A stretch of DNA of 56,435 nt from Ophiostoma sp. CBS 140.51 (Eukaryota > Ascomycota > Sordariomycetes > Ophiostomatales > Ophiostomataceae). The notes beneath the pieces are model-generated. The model made no database searches. It had not been told where the DNA came from and saw only the letters and a list, made by a program, of their open reading frames with translations. Of the stretch, positions 12,001 to 23,331 are shown piece by piece (position 1 is the first letter of the stretch; each line of letters opens with the position of its first letter). Both the position numbers and the translations under genes were made by a program. The stretch lies in contig JANSLP010000215.1 of NCBI GenBank assembly GCA_029298735.1, forward strand, positions 1 through 56,435, read 5' to 3'.

Positions 12001-13920
12001 AGGGAACACAGACAATGGTCAAGAGGAAGAGATGGTGGCCAACCATGGAAACCGGGTCTGAGGCTGACGGTCGGTGAGAGCGACCGAGCAGACCGGGTGG
12101 GCAGAAAAGACACAGACGATGAAGAGAAACAATGTGTAAAGAGTAAAACTGGACAATGCAAGTAAGAAAATCACGATGTAAGTGGGAAATTGGCCGGTGC
12201 GCCTTGTCGATAGTGAGAGACGCGGCCGCTGCATGACATGATCTGAGGCAGGCAGCAAGCACAGACAGAAAAGAAAAAAGAAAGAAAGAAAAAATTAAAG
12301 GGCACAGCATCCAGTACCGAACATACCTTGGCTGCTGCGGATCACAGAGGAAAATCCTTTCCTCATAATTTCAAAGGACCTCGTATGCGTAGGGCAGGAA
12401 ACATGGCAAACTGACAGGACTTGTGCGGCAGAAGCATCAGAAAAACGAAGACAACACGAGACGTCCACGTACAGAAGCCAACTCCATTGGAAGAAACTCT
12501 CCGGGGAAGTGAGTCGAGCTGGCCTGGTAAAAGAAGGCACTGTCTGTTGTTTCTGCGGCCCAGCAAAGACTTGCCGCGCGCGGCGCCGAATGTGTGCGCT
12601 CGTATGGAAAGGGAAAGAGAGGAAAGGAAAGGGAAGAAAAAGGCCGCTCCCGTATTCCACAGCCCAGGTCTGTCCATATTCGTAGATTGTTGTGAGAACC
12701 CCTTCTGCTTTCCCGGTTCTTGGTTCTCTTAGTTCCTCGCCGCCTTGCGGTGATCGCTCCAACCTCATCTATTAGAGTTTTGTCGAGGGTCATGGAAAAT
12801 AAATTGACTTGCAGAAAATAGATTAAACAAGTCGTAAGGGAGCTTCCGAGCGCCCCGGTTCAATGGGTCATCAGGATCGCTAAGCCCAGGAGAAGGGAAA
12901 GTTTGTGGTGTTTCTGCCTATGTAGGTTACACGATTCTTGAGTCGCAAGATACATTCATTTCCTCCAGTTGTGCGTGGTAGATGGACGCCTCGATTGCGG
13001 CACAGATGTCTTGTTTACTTGCATGTACAAGTATCGCATGACTTTTGACGGTTCTGCAGAGACAGTCCAAGTGAAGCCTGGGCCGCGGAAGAGTACCGTG
13101 GTTCGTGGTGTGGCGCTTCTTGCAAATCATATGGCCAGGGCGCAAACCGTTCCTTTGCTGCCCCCTAAAAAGATAATGACAGTAAATGTTTGGAAGAGGG
13201 AGGGGTGAAGTAAGCAAGCTGTGCCGCAAGGCTGGCGAGTCAGGGCCTGCAAAATAGATTGCCCAGGACTCGGCCAAACCTATGGTCAGAACCCTCAGAG
13301 CCCTGGTCAGACGATGTCGGCGTGTACCCCAGAAGGTGACAAAATACATTTGTCGAAGCGCAGAGGAAGCAATGAGTAAACACGACAGCCAAGCTGAAGG
13401 ACCACACGCCGATCGGAGCATGTCTCAGCTTGGATGCAGAAGCGGTGGGATAGCTGGGCTCGCTGTGCTGCGGCCAAGGACCCGATATGCACACCGCATG
13501 GAATTTATCGAGAAAAAGAGGATGCAGGAAAGCGAGGTGCGGCAAAAGTGATAGGAATCATGGTCTCGGATCTTTTTTAGTCGGCTTTCTTGTTCTTTTT
13601 TTCGTCTTGTCGTTTCTTTTTCTGCCAAGCGCTGCTTTTCCTCGGCGTTCAGTTTTTGTTCTCCGCTCTTAAGATCCCAGCCTCTTGTTTCGTTGCTGTG
13701 TTGTCATATTTCTGTCAAGATAAAAAAAGTAACAACACGGGACTAGGGCGAGCGGCAGCAGCCAACCAGAAGCCCGACTGAAGCGGTGACGGCAGAAAAG
13801 CACCGGTCCATGCACAACAGGACCTGGGCCAATCCACAATTCACACATAAACTCCATCTGCATGCTTGCAAGTCTTGCAGACGAGAGCCGCTGATAGTTG
13901 CTTGGTGTTGGATCGATCTG

Positions 13921-13944
13921 TCTGTTGTCTGTTGTCTGTTGTCT
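13921..13944. repeat. Tandem heptamer repeat (TCTGTTG)3.4
   Basis: Three perfect copies of TCTGTTG plus TCT, with no interruptions. Confidence 0.9.
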
Positions 13945-13983
13945 ATCGGCTGTTGTGGCGGCTTTGCTATGTTCGTCTTAGCT

Positions 13984-14006
13984 CTGATGGCTGATGGCTG
14001 ATGGCT
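13984..14006. repeat. Tandem heptamer repeat (CTGATGG)3.3
   Basis: Three perfect copies of CTGATGG plus CT. It starts 39 nt after a different heptamer array, so two period-7 arrays sit side by side. Confidence 0.9.
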
Positions 14007-15627
14007 CTTTTCTCACATCGACAAGCCAGACGTATGCGGCGACCTCGTACGGCGTTTAAAAGCCCCCTTTCCTGCTCTTATTCTCATTCTTATTTTTGCT
14101 GACTTGTTGCGGCTTGTCATCTGTCGTCTTTTCGTCTTTCAGAGTTCTAACTGGCCGGCCCTAGCCGTGTCCACCAGAAAAGCCAGGGTTGTGTTGTGCT
14201 GGCCAAAAACCCAGCCGCTGTGGAGGTGGCTTGCTCGTTTCGTCTTTTCATCTTTTATCTGCGGGAAGGGCCACTGCGCAGACAAGACACGGCTGGACAG
14301 CTGCAAGCTGCAAGGCCGTTCTTGGCACAGCCTGCCATGTAGCATGTTTTAAGATGGGCACAATGGCAAGAGGACAAGAGTAACCGCAAAAGGGAAGAGA
14401 CGGGATATGCACTTAAGCCAACTCAAATGCAAGCACAACGCAGTCGAACGCAGGGCGTGCGGAGTTGCCTTTTTTTTCTTTTTGTTGGAGAGGGGACCAC
14501 TTGTCACCTGTTGTCTCTCGGTTGTGAAATTTTGGAGGCGGGTAATTTTTGTTCTTTTTCTCCTCTTCCCGTTCTTCTTTTTCGTTTTTTGTGTTTTGTG
14601 ATTTGTTCCTCTGTTCTCGTTTTCCGTTTCTCGCTTCTGTTTCCCTGCTTTTCAACCTGTGGAGGACCCTGCAACTCTTGTTGTGTCCACTGTAAGTGCT
14701 CCGTCAAAGTGCAAGTACGACTACTTTGCGTACGAATGTGCACCTTGGTCGTGTCCACAATGTCCGGCTTGTCAGTGGAATCCCGAGTTCCCAGTTCCCA
14801 AATTCCCAACACGAAGGGTTCCTAGTCGGAATAAGGGAATTTTGCATGCGACATTGCCGATCACAAGGCGAAATGGACGAAAGAAGGGTCGAAAGGTGAT
14901 AGTGACTTGGAGTGATAGGCACGTAAGCACACTTCTCAAAGGTTGTTATTCGGCAAGAGACAACATGAAGTGTCGTAAAGCCGCAAAATAAGAAAGCAAA
15001 AACAAGGAACTTGCCCGCAAACCCAAATACGGGATGGGACCTGTCGTGTAAGCTTTGCCCGGTTCCGAAAAGAGGCTCTTGGGAGGTCATGCAGCGGAAC
15101 CCAAGGCACCAGGGCACAGAAAGAATCGAAAAAGAAAGAAAAGTTATATTGCAGGGAGCTTGGCCAGCTCGAAACAGTTTGACAAATTGTTGCCAAAAGT
15201 GGCCGTGGTGCGTCCAGGGCTGGTTGTGATCGCGGGTGCAAGCATCAAGCAGCGAGCACAAAGCGTGCACAGCAGAAGTTCCTGCACGCAGAAATGGAAT
15301 AACGAGGGACATCCCTGTTTTTGCTGGACGTTGTGGCCCATTGTCAACAGATGGATGGCTCAGACTGAGATGACTTTGTGGTCGGTGGCTTGCCGTGTCG
15401 CGCTCCCGTATTCTTGCATTTTGCTGCACTCCTTCATCCTCCTCTGCAAGGAACGGCACCGTCTGTGTGCACCTCGCCTAGATAGATGGGGTACGATGCG
15501 TGAGAAAGAAGATTGAAAAAAGAAGGGGAAGGGGGAGGCTTGACCTGAGCCAACTGGCAGACAACGAAAAACGCTGGCACCAAAGAGCCCCCTGTCTTAC
15601 CACCCACCAAAATCGAGCAGAATCCTT

Positions 15628-15681
15628 CCATCGAGCTCCATCGTCCATCGAGCTCCATCGCCCATCGCCCATCGCCTCATC
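15628..15681. repeat. Imperfect CCATCG-based tandem repeat
   Basis: CCATCG recurs with spacers AGCT, T, AGCT, C and C, giving two copies of CCATCGAGCT and then CCATCGC copies. It looks like a slippage-generated simple repeat in non-coding sequence. Confidence 0.85.
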
Positions 15682-17829
15682 GCACTGATCTCTGCTACGT
15701 CGTCGTCTTCGCTGCTACTCCGTATATCTGACCATCTGCCACCACCCAGCCTGCGAGCACCCGGCAGAGGTGGACTGAGTGGAGCAGAACTAAAGCATGG
15801 CCAGGGCCAAAGGCCAAGCTCTAGCAGGTACAAGGATTGAGGGACAGCGACGATCCGGCTGTTGGCCGTTGGGCGATGGACCACTTACAGCCACGACGAT
15901 CCTTGATCGGGTTGGCTGGCAGAGAGGTGAGGGAGGCTGCAAAACGAGAAAGCTGGGCGAGAAAAGAGGCCAGAAAGGAAACAAAGGGCGAGTGTCGTAT
16001 TGGTAGAGGTTGACAGGTGTAATAATACCTCGTACAGGGCGAACAATAAAGTAAGAATTGAATGCGGCCAGCAAGAACGATCGAAAGAAGGCTGTGGTGG
16101 TCAGGAGCTCTGCTCGTACCTCGTAATGTTCAAGGACCTATGGCCCGCTCGTACTCCGTATTGTTTTATTCTTGGCCGCCTGCCGCACCGGTGGCAGCTT
16201 GGCAGCGCGAAAGACTTCGAGAAAGTCCTTGCAAGGTGTCTTGAAGCTTTGGTGCTAAAGACGGGATCGGAGCTGGTGGCCGCCTTGTTTTGCTGACCTC
16301 CATCTTCGTTTTTTGAGTTTGCCCCCTTTTCCCGTTTGTCTTTTGTGGGTGTTTCGCCAAGAGCGGTGTTCCATGGATGGGGATTGGTGTGCGAGGCACG
16401 AGAGGGGACGAGCAAGACTTTGGAAGCAACGGATAAGCTGGAGGGAGGCAGAAATAGAGTGAAAAGGGGGCGAAAACGTGGGGAACCAATACGGGATACG
16501 GGTTATCAAGGAATAGGAGTCAAAGGCCAAAGAAGGTTAAAAAAGGGACGAAACGAGAAACGACGAGGTTCACCAGCGCTAGGCAGTTGAGGCAGTCACG
16601 ACTGGTGTAAGTCGCTCCTTCCGTCTTACACGAAGGAAGCATCGAACAGCAAGAGCAACCTCAACAGCGACTTCCGCACGTCGCCGACAGCGTTCCTTCT
16701 CCTCCTGCCTAAACTCTAAAAAGTGCCGTAATTGTGCCGATTGTCAGCTGTTTCGGCCGCATCGCTCTTGCCCTGACATTGTGGCGTTGTGTGGTTCCTT
16801 CCCATTGTTTTCTTACGATGCAGTCATTTCTTCCCCTGAATTCTCACATTTTTTTTTCATTAGAAAAGGCAGGTGCATTCATCTCGTCAGCAATTACAAA
16901 ATACTGGCCCGTTGCTCTTTCCGCTTTGTGCATCCCAAGAAAAGGGAAAGGCCCAAGGCGCCTGCCGTGTGCCTCGCTTCGCTTCGGTTAGAGGCAAGTG
17001 CGTCGTGCATCGTGCACATGAGTGAGCCCTCCGTCCCTTGGTGGCGCATCTTTCGGGCCCGCCTTGACGAGCCTGAGAGCTTGCCTTCGGTCCCGAGCCG
17101 TGGTGATACTGGAGAGAAAGACCATAAACAAGAGGTATCGTGGTCGCGGCAGCGTCTAGGGCCAAGCGGAGAGCTGTAGGAAGGTCTAACTACAAAAAGG
17201 GGGACGCACAGCATGGCATGAAGCGACAGAACAACCACAAGAAAACGACAGGAAGGGGACAGGAAGACAACCACGAACACCTTTGCGCGCACAGACTGCG
17301 ACGTTGGGGGCGGTTCCGATCGTGACAGCGTTGTGGAGGGTGTGAGTGGACGCTGGACAGGCCGTAGCAACAGCGGCTGGCTCCCTGTGGGCAGCGTTGC
17401 AGCACATGAACAGCATTGTTCCAGTGGCAGACAGACGGACAGGCCTTGGACCCAATTCAAGCGTGCAAGCGGAAAGAGCGGGGGTTGGAGGGTCGCATGG
17501 GCGGCAGGTGTAGCCAAAGATGGAAGTGTCGAAGTCTTCAGAAGAGGGTGAAAAGGGAACGGCAGAACTTGAAAGTCATTCTCCAATAAGGAAAGAGAGA
17601 AAGCACGTTGCATTTCATGACCATTTGCGAGGTCTCTGATTCACACAACTGAAGTTGAATGTGAGGGGCTTTAAGAGCCCTGAGGAGTTCCAACTGCAAT
17701 GGAGCTCTCAACTCTTGACGCCCCACGATGCCCCAATGTTTCGTATGCCCCACGACAATACATCGTGAAGCCCGCTAGATAGGGACGCCAACGTAATCAA
17801 ATTTTTCATTGAAATCCCCTCAAACAAGA

Positions 17830-17845
17830 GGAGCAATAGCTCAGG

Positions 17846-17877
<32 letters not shown>

Positions 17878-17901
17878 GTCGGTTCGATCCCGACTTGCTC
17901 C
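17830..17901 (+). tRNA. tRNA-Phe (anticodon GAA)
   Basis: A 72-nt intronless tRNA gene. The acceptor stem pairs GGAGCAA with TTGCTCC. The D arm is TAGCTCAGGTGGGAGAGC, the anticodon arm CAGACTGAAGATCTG has GAA in the loop, and the T arm contains GGTTCGATCC. The terminal CCA is not encoded, as in eukaryotes. A run of six T at 17912-17917 is a suitable RNA polymerase III terminator. It reads Phe codons UUY. Confidence 0.96.
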
Positions 17902-18059
17902 AAAGCATTTCTTTTTTGTAGATCTGGGGACGTTGGGTTGTCTAGGGGTTCATTCTTCAAGACAGTACATATATTTTTGAAAAAAAAAGAGAGCATCTTA
18001 CACAGAACACGCACCGCTGTACACCGTTCACCCCGCGACAAACAGCAAAAAGAAAGCTT
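17902..18059. other. Spacer between inverted tRNA genes with facing Pol III terminators
   Basis: A 158-nt spacer. Both tRNA genes read into it and each ends on a T run: six T at 17912-17917 for the plus gene, five T on the minus strand (18051-18047) for the other. The first ~15 nt after each gene are similar (AAAGCATTTCTTTTTT against AAGCTTTCTTTTT), so the duplicated unit includes the terminator. Confidence 0.75.
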
Positions 18060-18083
18060 GGAGCAAGTCGGGATCGAACCGAC

Positions 18084-18115
<32 letters not shown>

Positions 18116-18131
18116 CCTGAGCTATTGCTCC
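18060..18131 (-). tRNA. tRNA-Phe (anticodon GAA), second copy
   Basis: The reverse complement of 18131-18060 is identical over all 72 nt to the tRNA at 17830-17901, with the same GGAGCAA/TTGCTCC acceptor stem and GAA anticodon. The 5' flanks of the two copies do not match, but the 3' flanks resemble each other. The pair forms a perfect 72-bp inverted repeat around a 158-nt centre. Confidence 0.96.
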
Positions 18132-21100
18132 TATGATACTCCGTTTTGAGCGAAAAAAATCGAAGGAACTAGGGTAGATTACGGCCAGGTCGGCGTGGGG
18201 AAAGCCTCGTGGGGCGGATGGTGTATGTAAAATATTTCGCTTCTATGATTATGATGATTCGGGTGATTATTAGTTGTGCGTTGGCTGTTGTTGGGTTTCC
18301 TGGTCAAATCGTTCTTTGAATTTTGAAATTGAAGAGTAAATAATTTTGTTGATTTTGATTTGCCAATGCGGCTTTGCTACGGTCGCTTTCGCTGACATTC
18401 GACCTGCTATTGATTTGGGAGGCTCTACTGATAACCACTAACACCGTTGCAGTTGTACTGCCGGCTGTCAAGTTGTCAACTGAACTGAACGCTGGCCTGA
18501 ACGGCAGATGGATGAATACTGATTGCAACGCCAAGGCTTTCTCTCTATATGTCGACTCCTAACAACACAATCTCCGGTAGTTTGACTGCTACATATATCA
18601 AAGATAATAGAACAGCCACGCGTCGTTTGTGGAAGTGATTGAAGAAAAAAAAATCAACACAAGCAAAAAGAAAATATATGCAATGCAATGCAATCACAGC
18701 GTAAATTGAAATTGATGGTGATAAAAATGTCGGCAATTCTGGTAAGCAATAAGGCCCATCCCAAAGTGAACCTGTCTGCCGGAGAGAGCGTGTCGTAATA
18801 TATTTTGTTCCCCCGACCTGCATGGCCGACTTATCCGTGTGGTGCCGGAGCATGCCTATTTTCAACTTTCAGCAATCCACCTCTTCGTCTCTCATCACGA
18901 CCTCGCTCTCGCTATTTCAATAAAGACGGAGCTATTCATTATGCGGACTTACAGAACGTTGTGCACAATTGTGCAATATGTGAACCGTGGCGTCGGTCAT
19001 CGGCCCTGCTCGGAGAATGAAGAATTAAAGGCGAGACATGCGTGGCGGCCGTGACGGACATAGGAGAATAGGAGAAAATACAGAAAACGAGAAACCAGTT
19101 TACACGAATGCATGTAATAGGCACGCGCCCTGTGGGCGAGTAGAAAGTCAAAATTAAGAAGTGAAAAGTAAAAAAAAACCTGGTCTTGACCGGTCGAGCC
19201 GGTCTTCGTGTCATGGTGGACACAACACGGCAAGTTAAGAATATACCGACGCGGCCTCTTCTCTCTCTTCTTGTTACCGATACCAAGCCCATACGATGTC
19301 CGAGTGAAGATGCAACGCAACATACGGGACAACAGGCGCGTAAAGAATGCGAGCCCGTACCCGTCTACAACTCACATGGTCTATCAAAAGACACCTTCAC
19401 GCTGCCAACCGGTGCAAGTTCTCCGAAGTACTTGGCAGTACCTCGCCACCCGCCTGTGCCGCTCGGAGCTCTGTTCTGTATGCCCGTCTACTGTCGACCC
19501 CTCAAGACCCCCTTTGGGCCCATTCGACCCCATTTGAGTCTCTTTTGAGTCTCTTTTGCCTCCTTGACCCGACACTCCCCATGCCGCCTCCTGATGCCTT
19601 ACATTTCAACGTTCCACCGCGGACTGCTTCCCCGAGCTCCCCTTGTGGATACAGTGGCTGTACCAGGTGCGAGTGGATGTTTGTGGGGATGTTTACCGTC
19701 GGCTTTGCGAGGGATAGAGGATGTCGGACGCAAGAAACCGCCGACCAGCGTTTGTCCAAGGAGTTTGCATTCTGACTGATAATGCTTGTAGCGCACACGG
19801 CGAAGGTCTCATCCTGGCCTGTCTTTTGTTTCTGTCCATCGAGCTCCTCTTCATCCATTGGTGCTGATCCTACGGAACAGGGTCTCAAAAAATCTCCGTA
19901 GCCAGCCATTTATGTGTACGTACGAAAGTCGATGTACGACGTTGATCCATCGAGACGCGACGTTCTCCTGCTAGCGTAGGGGACCATGACATCGCGTTCA
20001 GGTACGCAGAGGCCCGTGTTCATGTTTCTGGTCGTGTTTCCTGAATCATAGGATATTCATAGACTGAACAGGGAGGTGAAAGAAACAAAAAGACACGGAT
20101 AGGAAGGTGCAAAGAAACAAAAGTCAACAAAACGCGACAAAGAACTGGGATTCGTGGGTTAGGGGCCAAAAACTCGTCTTGACGCTCGGGACCATCCGTT
20201 GCATTCCAGATCGTTAGTTCATTTTTCATTAAGCATCTTAGTATCAGCTACAACTGTCCCCGTAGCATTTTCCGGCCAACGCGTTGACTTTTTCTGCACG
20301 GTGTCTTGCCCCTTTCAAAGCTTTTATGAGGTGGGGGGCAAGAGCCGCATAGAGTTGGGATGAAGAAAACCGACGTTGAACGTCGAACGTCGTCGTACAA
20401 AAGACGCAGTTGCAGTTCGTTCTTGGCAAAGCAACTGTACGCGTACGCACTCGGATTTTTGAAAGTGCTGTAAGATGCCAGTCTGGATGGAGCTCGAAGT
20501 TCAATGTCACGCTGCTGTTGTATTTTTGTTTCTTCAAGTCCCGCACTTTGGAGTCCAAGCTTCTTCCTTTCTATCAGGAAAATATGAGTCCCATACACGC
20601 AACTATCACAAGGGCCTTGATATGTCCCTGGCATGAACTGGAGACAAAACTTAAGGTGAGGCAAAATACCAATAGCTGTGATTTGATTCGAACTCCATCT
20701 TGCGGCCAACTCTCAACAAATTATCAAAAAGGTCTTATACGCCATTGGCCTTCTTTCGCCACTCGGTAAATAAAGTCTACCTAATGTGAGAGGTAGTAGA
20801 AAAATGAACAAATGTAGTGGTCGCTAGTTGGTAGAGTTTGACAATGCTGTGCTTTCTGCAACAAATATATCAAATGCACAATGTGTAGCATCACCGACTG
20901 AACAGGTCATGAAGATGTTGAGGGATATGGTCAAAGATGGGGCGATTTCAGCGGTAAAGGAAAACATCGTGCAAAGTGACAAGGAGCTCGATTTGTTCAT
21001 AGCGACTCTACTCAGGGGAGTTGCATTGTAGAGCATCTTTCGACGGTTGTATCGGGTCCCGGCATGTGGGATGTTGGCGGCAGTGGATCGGTGAATCTTC

Positions 21101-21596
21101 GCGTTGGGACCGCTAGGGTCTTCAACCATAAAAGAAGGAAAAGAAGGGGTCAAAAATAGGTTAAAATAGGTGTAAAAGGGGAGGAAAAGAGAAAGAGAAA
21201 CGGCCATTGCAACTGTACGCGTAATCAGTATCTTGATCGAGGGCACGGGTCTGCGCACAGATTTGAGCACGGTCGTTGATAGCTCTGGCGAGTTTTATCA
21301 TATATCGCGCACACATATCACGCACAAGACATATCTCGTACAAGACACATACAAAATATTAGTGCGCCCACACAAACATGGGATAATTACCTTTCCTTGG
21401 TGATATAACCATGGATAAACATTTCAGTATGGTATGATGGGATGAATAGAAGCCAGGCGTGTGTAGAGTACCTTTGTCCTATGATATTGTCCGGATTATG
21501 ATTTCCAATATTGTCAAGTTATCATCCATCTGATATCGCTCACAGCTTCGCTATTGGCATGCTACTTTCTCACTTCTCTACATGACTGGCCGTGAC
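18132..21596. other. Gene-poor interval, no supported gene
   Basis: About 3.5 kb, more AT-rich than the flanking genes at 18.2-18.8 kb and 21.3-21.6 kb. A direct 11-bp duplication (TGAGTCTCTTT twice) lies near 19532-19553. Open frames such as plus 20828-21031 and minus 20248-20709 have no recognised domain. The first has a reasonably protein-like composition but no credible start or partner exon. Confidence 0.5.
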
Positions 21597-23331
21597 CTAC
21601 TTGTTTGGCCCGTCGCCCGACCCAATGCCATCACCTCTCTCCAGCTCATCGCACACGTCCGGTAGCATGTCCCGCAAAACCTCGCCGTGCCGGCCGTAAT
21701 GGCGCGGCTCAATCTTGGCGACCGTAACCGTGTCGAGCCAGCCGTCCGATTTGGCAAATATTAAGTCCATCTCCTCAAGCGAACGGCCCATGGTCTCCGG
21801 GTAAAAGAAGTAGACGACAGGCACGATCGCCGCATTAAGGACGGCAAAGACAATGTAGGTACGCCACCCGATGCTCTGGAAAGCAATGGGCGTGACCATG
21901 ACGACCAGAAAGTTGAAGATCCAGTCGGCGGATGTAGCGAGGGCGCTGGCCTGGGCGCGGATTTCGAGGGGCAGCAATTCCGTCGGGATGAGCCATGGCA
22001 GACCGCACCAGCCGAGAGCGAAGAACGTGTTGAAGACAAACAAGAACGTGGCGGCGACGATTCCCGCGGCGGTGTTGTCCGTCTTGGAGGCGATGCTGGT
22101 CGAGATAGCCAAGACGGCCATGGACAGAGCCATGCCGACGGATCCAACCAGAAGCAACGGACGACGACCAATCCTCTCCACTAAGAATATGGCCGGGAAC
22201 ATCGCTAGAAAGTACTCTGTACCGTTGCACGCCGCAAGAATGCGAGACAGAGTGCCGGAGAGGCCGATTTCGTTTTCGTAGATCGTGGCGGCGTAGTAGG
22301 CTGACAGTTTAGTGGCTATATAAATTGTGTGCACAGCAGGGGAGACTCACTGATTAGGTTGATGCCGGTAATCTGCTGCATGACCTGAATGCCATAGGCC
22401 AGCAGGGTGCGCTGTATGTTCTTGGTCTTGCCCATGGCAAAGAGGTCGCGGAAAGTGCCCGGGCTTGCTTGCCGGGCAACGACACGGACAGCCTCAAGCT
22501 CGGCATTGACAAAGGCATCGTCGGCGTCGCAGTCGTAAATAGCACACAGAACTTCGAGTGCTTTCCTGTCGCCGTCGTTTTGGTCATCCTTTTGCTGCAG
22601 GACCAGCCACCGCGGCGATTCGGGCATAAACATGACGGTGGCCAGAACGGTGAGCGTGAACAGCAGCTGGAAGGCAATGGGCACACGCCAGGCAGCTGAA
22701 GAGGGCTCGAGCTGGGCAAACGCAAAGTCGAGCCAGTAACTAAGGCCTACACCGCCAACCACGATGCACAGCTCGGCCATGACCGTGGGCCCACGACGGT
22801 GTGACTTGCTGCACTCAGCCTGCCAGACTGGGACGGTCGAGGTGTTGATGCCGTTTCCAACGCCACAAATCACGCGACCAGCAATGAGTTGCGCAAGTGA
22901 AAAGGCCGAGCACTGGAGGATAGCGCCGACGGCCAAGATCAGAGAACCGGAAAAGATGCAGCGTTTGCGGCCGAGACGGTCGCCCAGGCATATGGTGAGG
23001 ATAGCGCCCACAAAACAACCCAAATTGTACGACGAGACAGAGATACCCTGAAGGACGGACTGGTGGTTGGCGGCGGATGGCGAGAGGCCGGCGGTACAGG
23101 CGGCAGTGGTACAGATTTCGGGGAATTGCCGGGAGAAGGACTCGAGAGTCAGCACGCCGCCGACGACACCTTGGTCGAAGCCGAAAAGACTGTCGGTCAA
23201 CAAAGTGTGATACTTAGAATACGGTGAAGAGTGAGGACTTACAGCATATCAACACCGGCGACGGCGGCAATGGCAATGTTGAGCTTGCGGCCACGAAGGC
23301 CCAAGAAGGGCTTAGAGAAGCGGTCGAACAT
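21597..23331 (-). CDS. MFS sugar transporter (hexose/pentose type)
   Basis: Spliced gene, complement(join(21597..22300, 22351..23189, 23243..23331)), 543 residues. The 50- and 53-nt introns restore two family blocks: exon 1 to 2 gives GVDMLLFGFDQGVVGG in TM1, and exon 2 to 3 gives QQITGINLITYYAATIYEN in TM7. Other sugar-porter signatures are GDRLGRKR after TM2, PESPRWLV before the central loop, VERIGRRPLLL, and PETMGRSLEEMD after the last TM. Length and motif order fit a complete 12-TM plasma-membrane sugar:H+ symporter or facilitator. The sequence does not define the substrate. Its neighbour is a D-xylose-dehydrogenase-like enzyme, which suggests a pentose or related sugar. Confidence 0.93.

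Larger units (their letters stand above)
9060..17829. other. 8.8-kb gene desert with strand-asymmetric, repeat-bearing sequence
   Basis: No frame or plausible splice chain here gives a recognisable protein. Long open frames (for example minus 11612-12310 and minus 14704-15459) translate to low-complexity Phe/Leu/Ser/Pro-rich sequence, as expected from pyrimidine-rich non-coding DNA. The plus strand is markedly purine-rich from about 10.0 to 12.3 kb, while pyrimidine-rich patches occur at 9.47-9.57, 13.56-13.64 and 14.46-14.65 kb. Short tandem repeats cluster at 13.9-14.0 and 15.6-15.7 kb. It could hold an extended laccase promoter, a long untranslated leader or a long non-coding RNA. No transcript evidence is available. 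Confidence 0.6.

Noticed and set aside
11612..12310. 232-codon minus-strand open frame in the gene desert
   Set aside because: The translation is Phe/Leu/Ser/Pro-rich low-complexity sequence expected from pyrimidine-rich DNA, without motif or splice partner.
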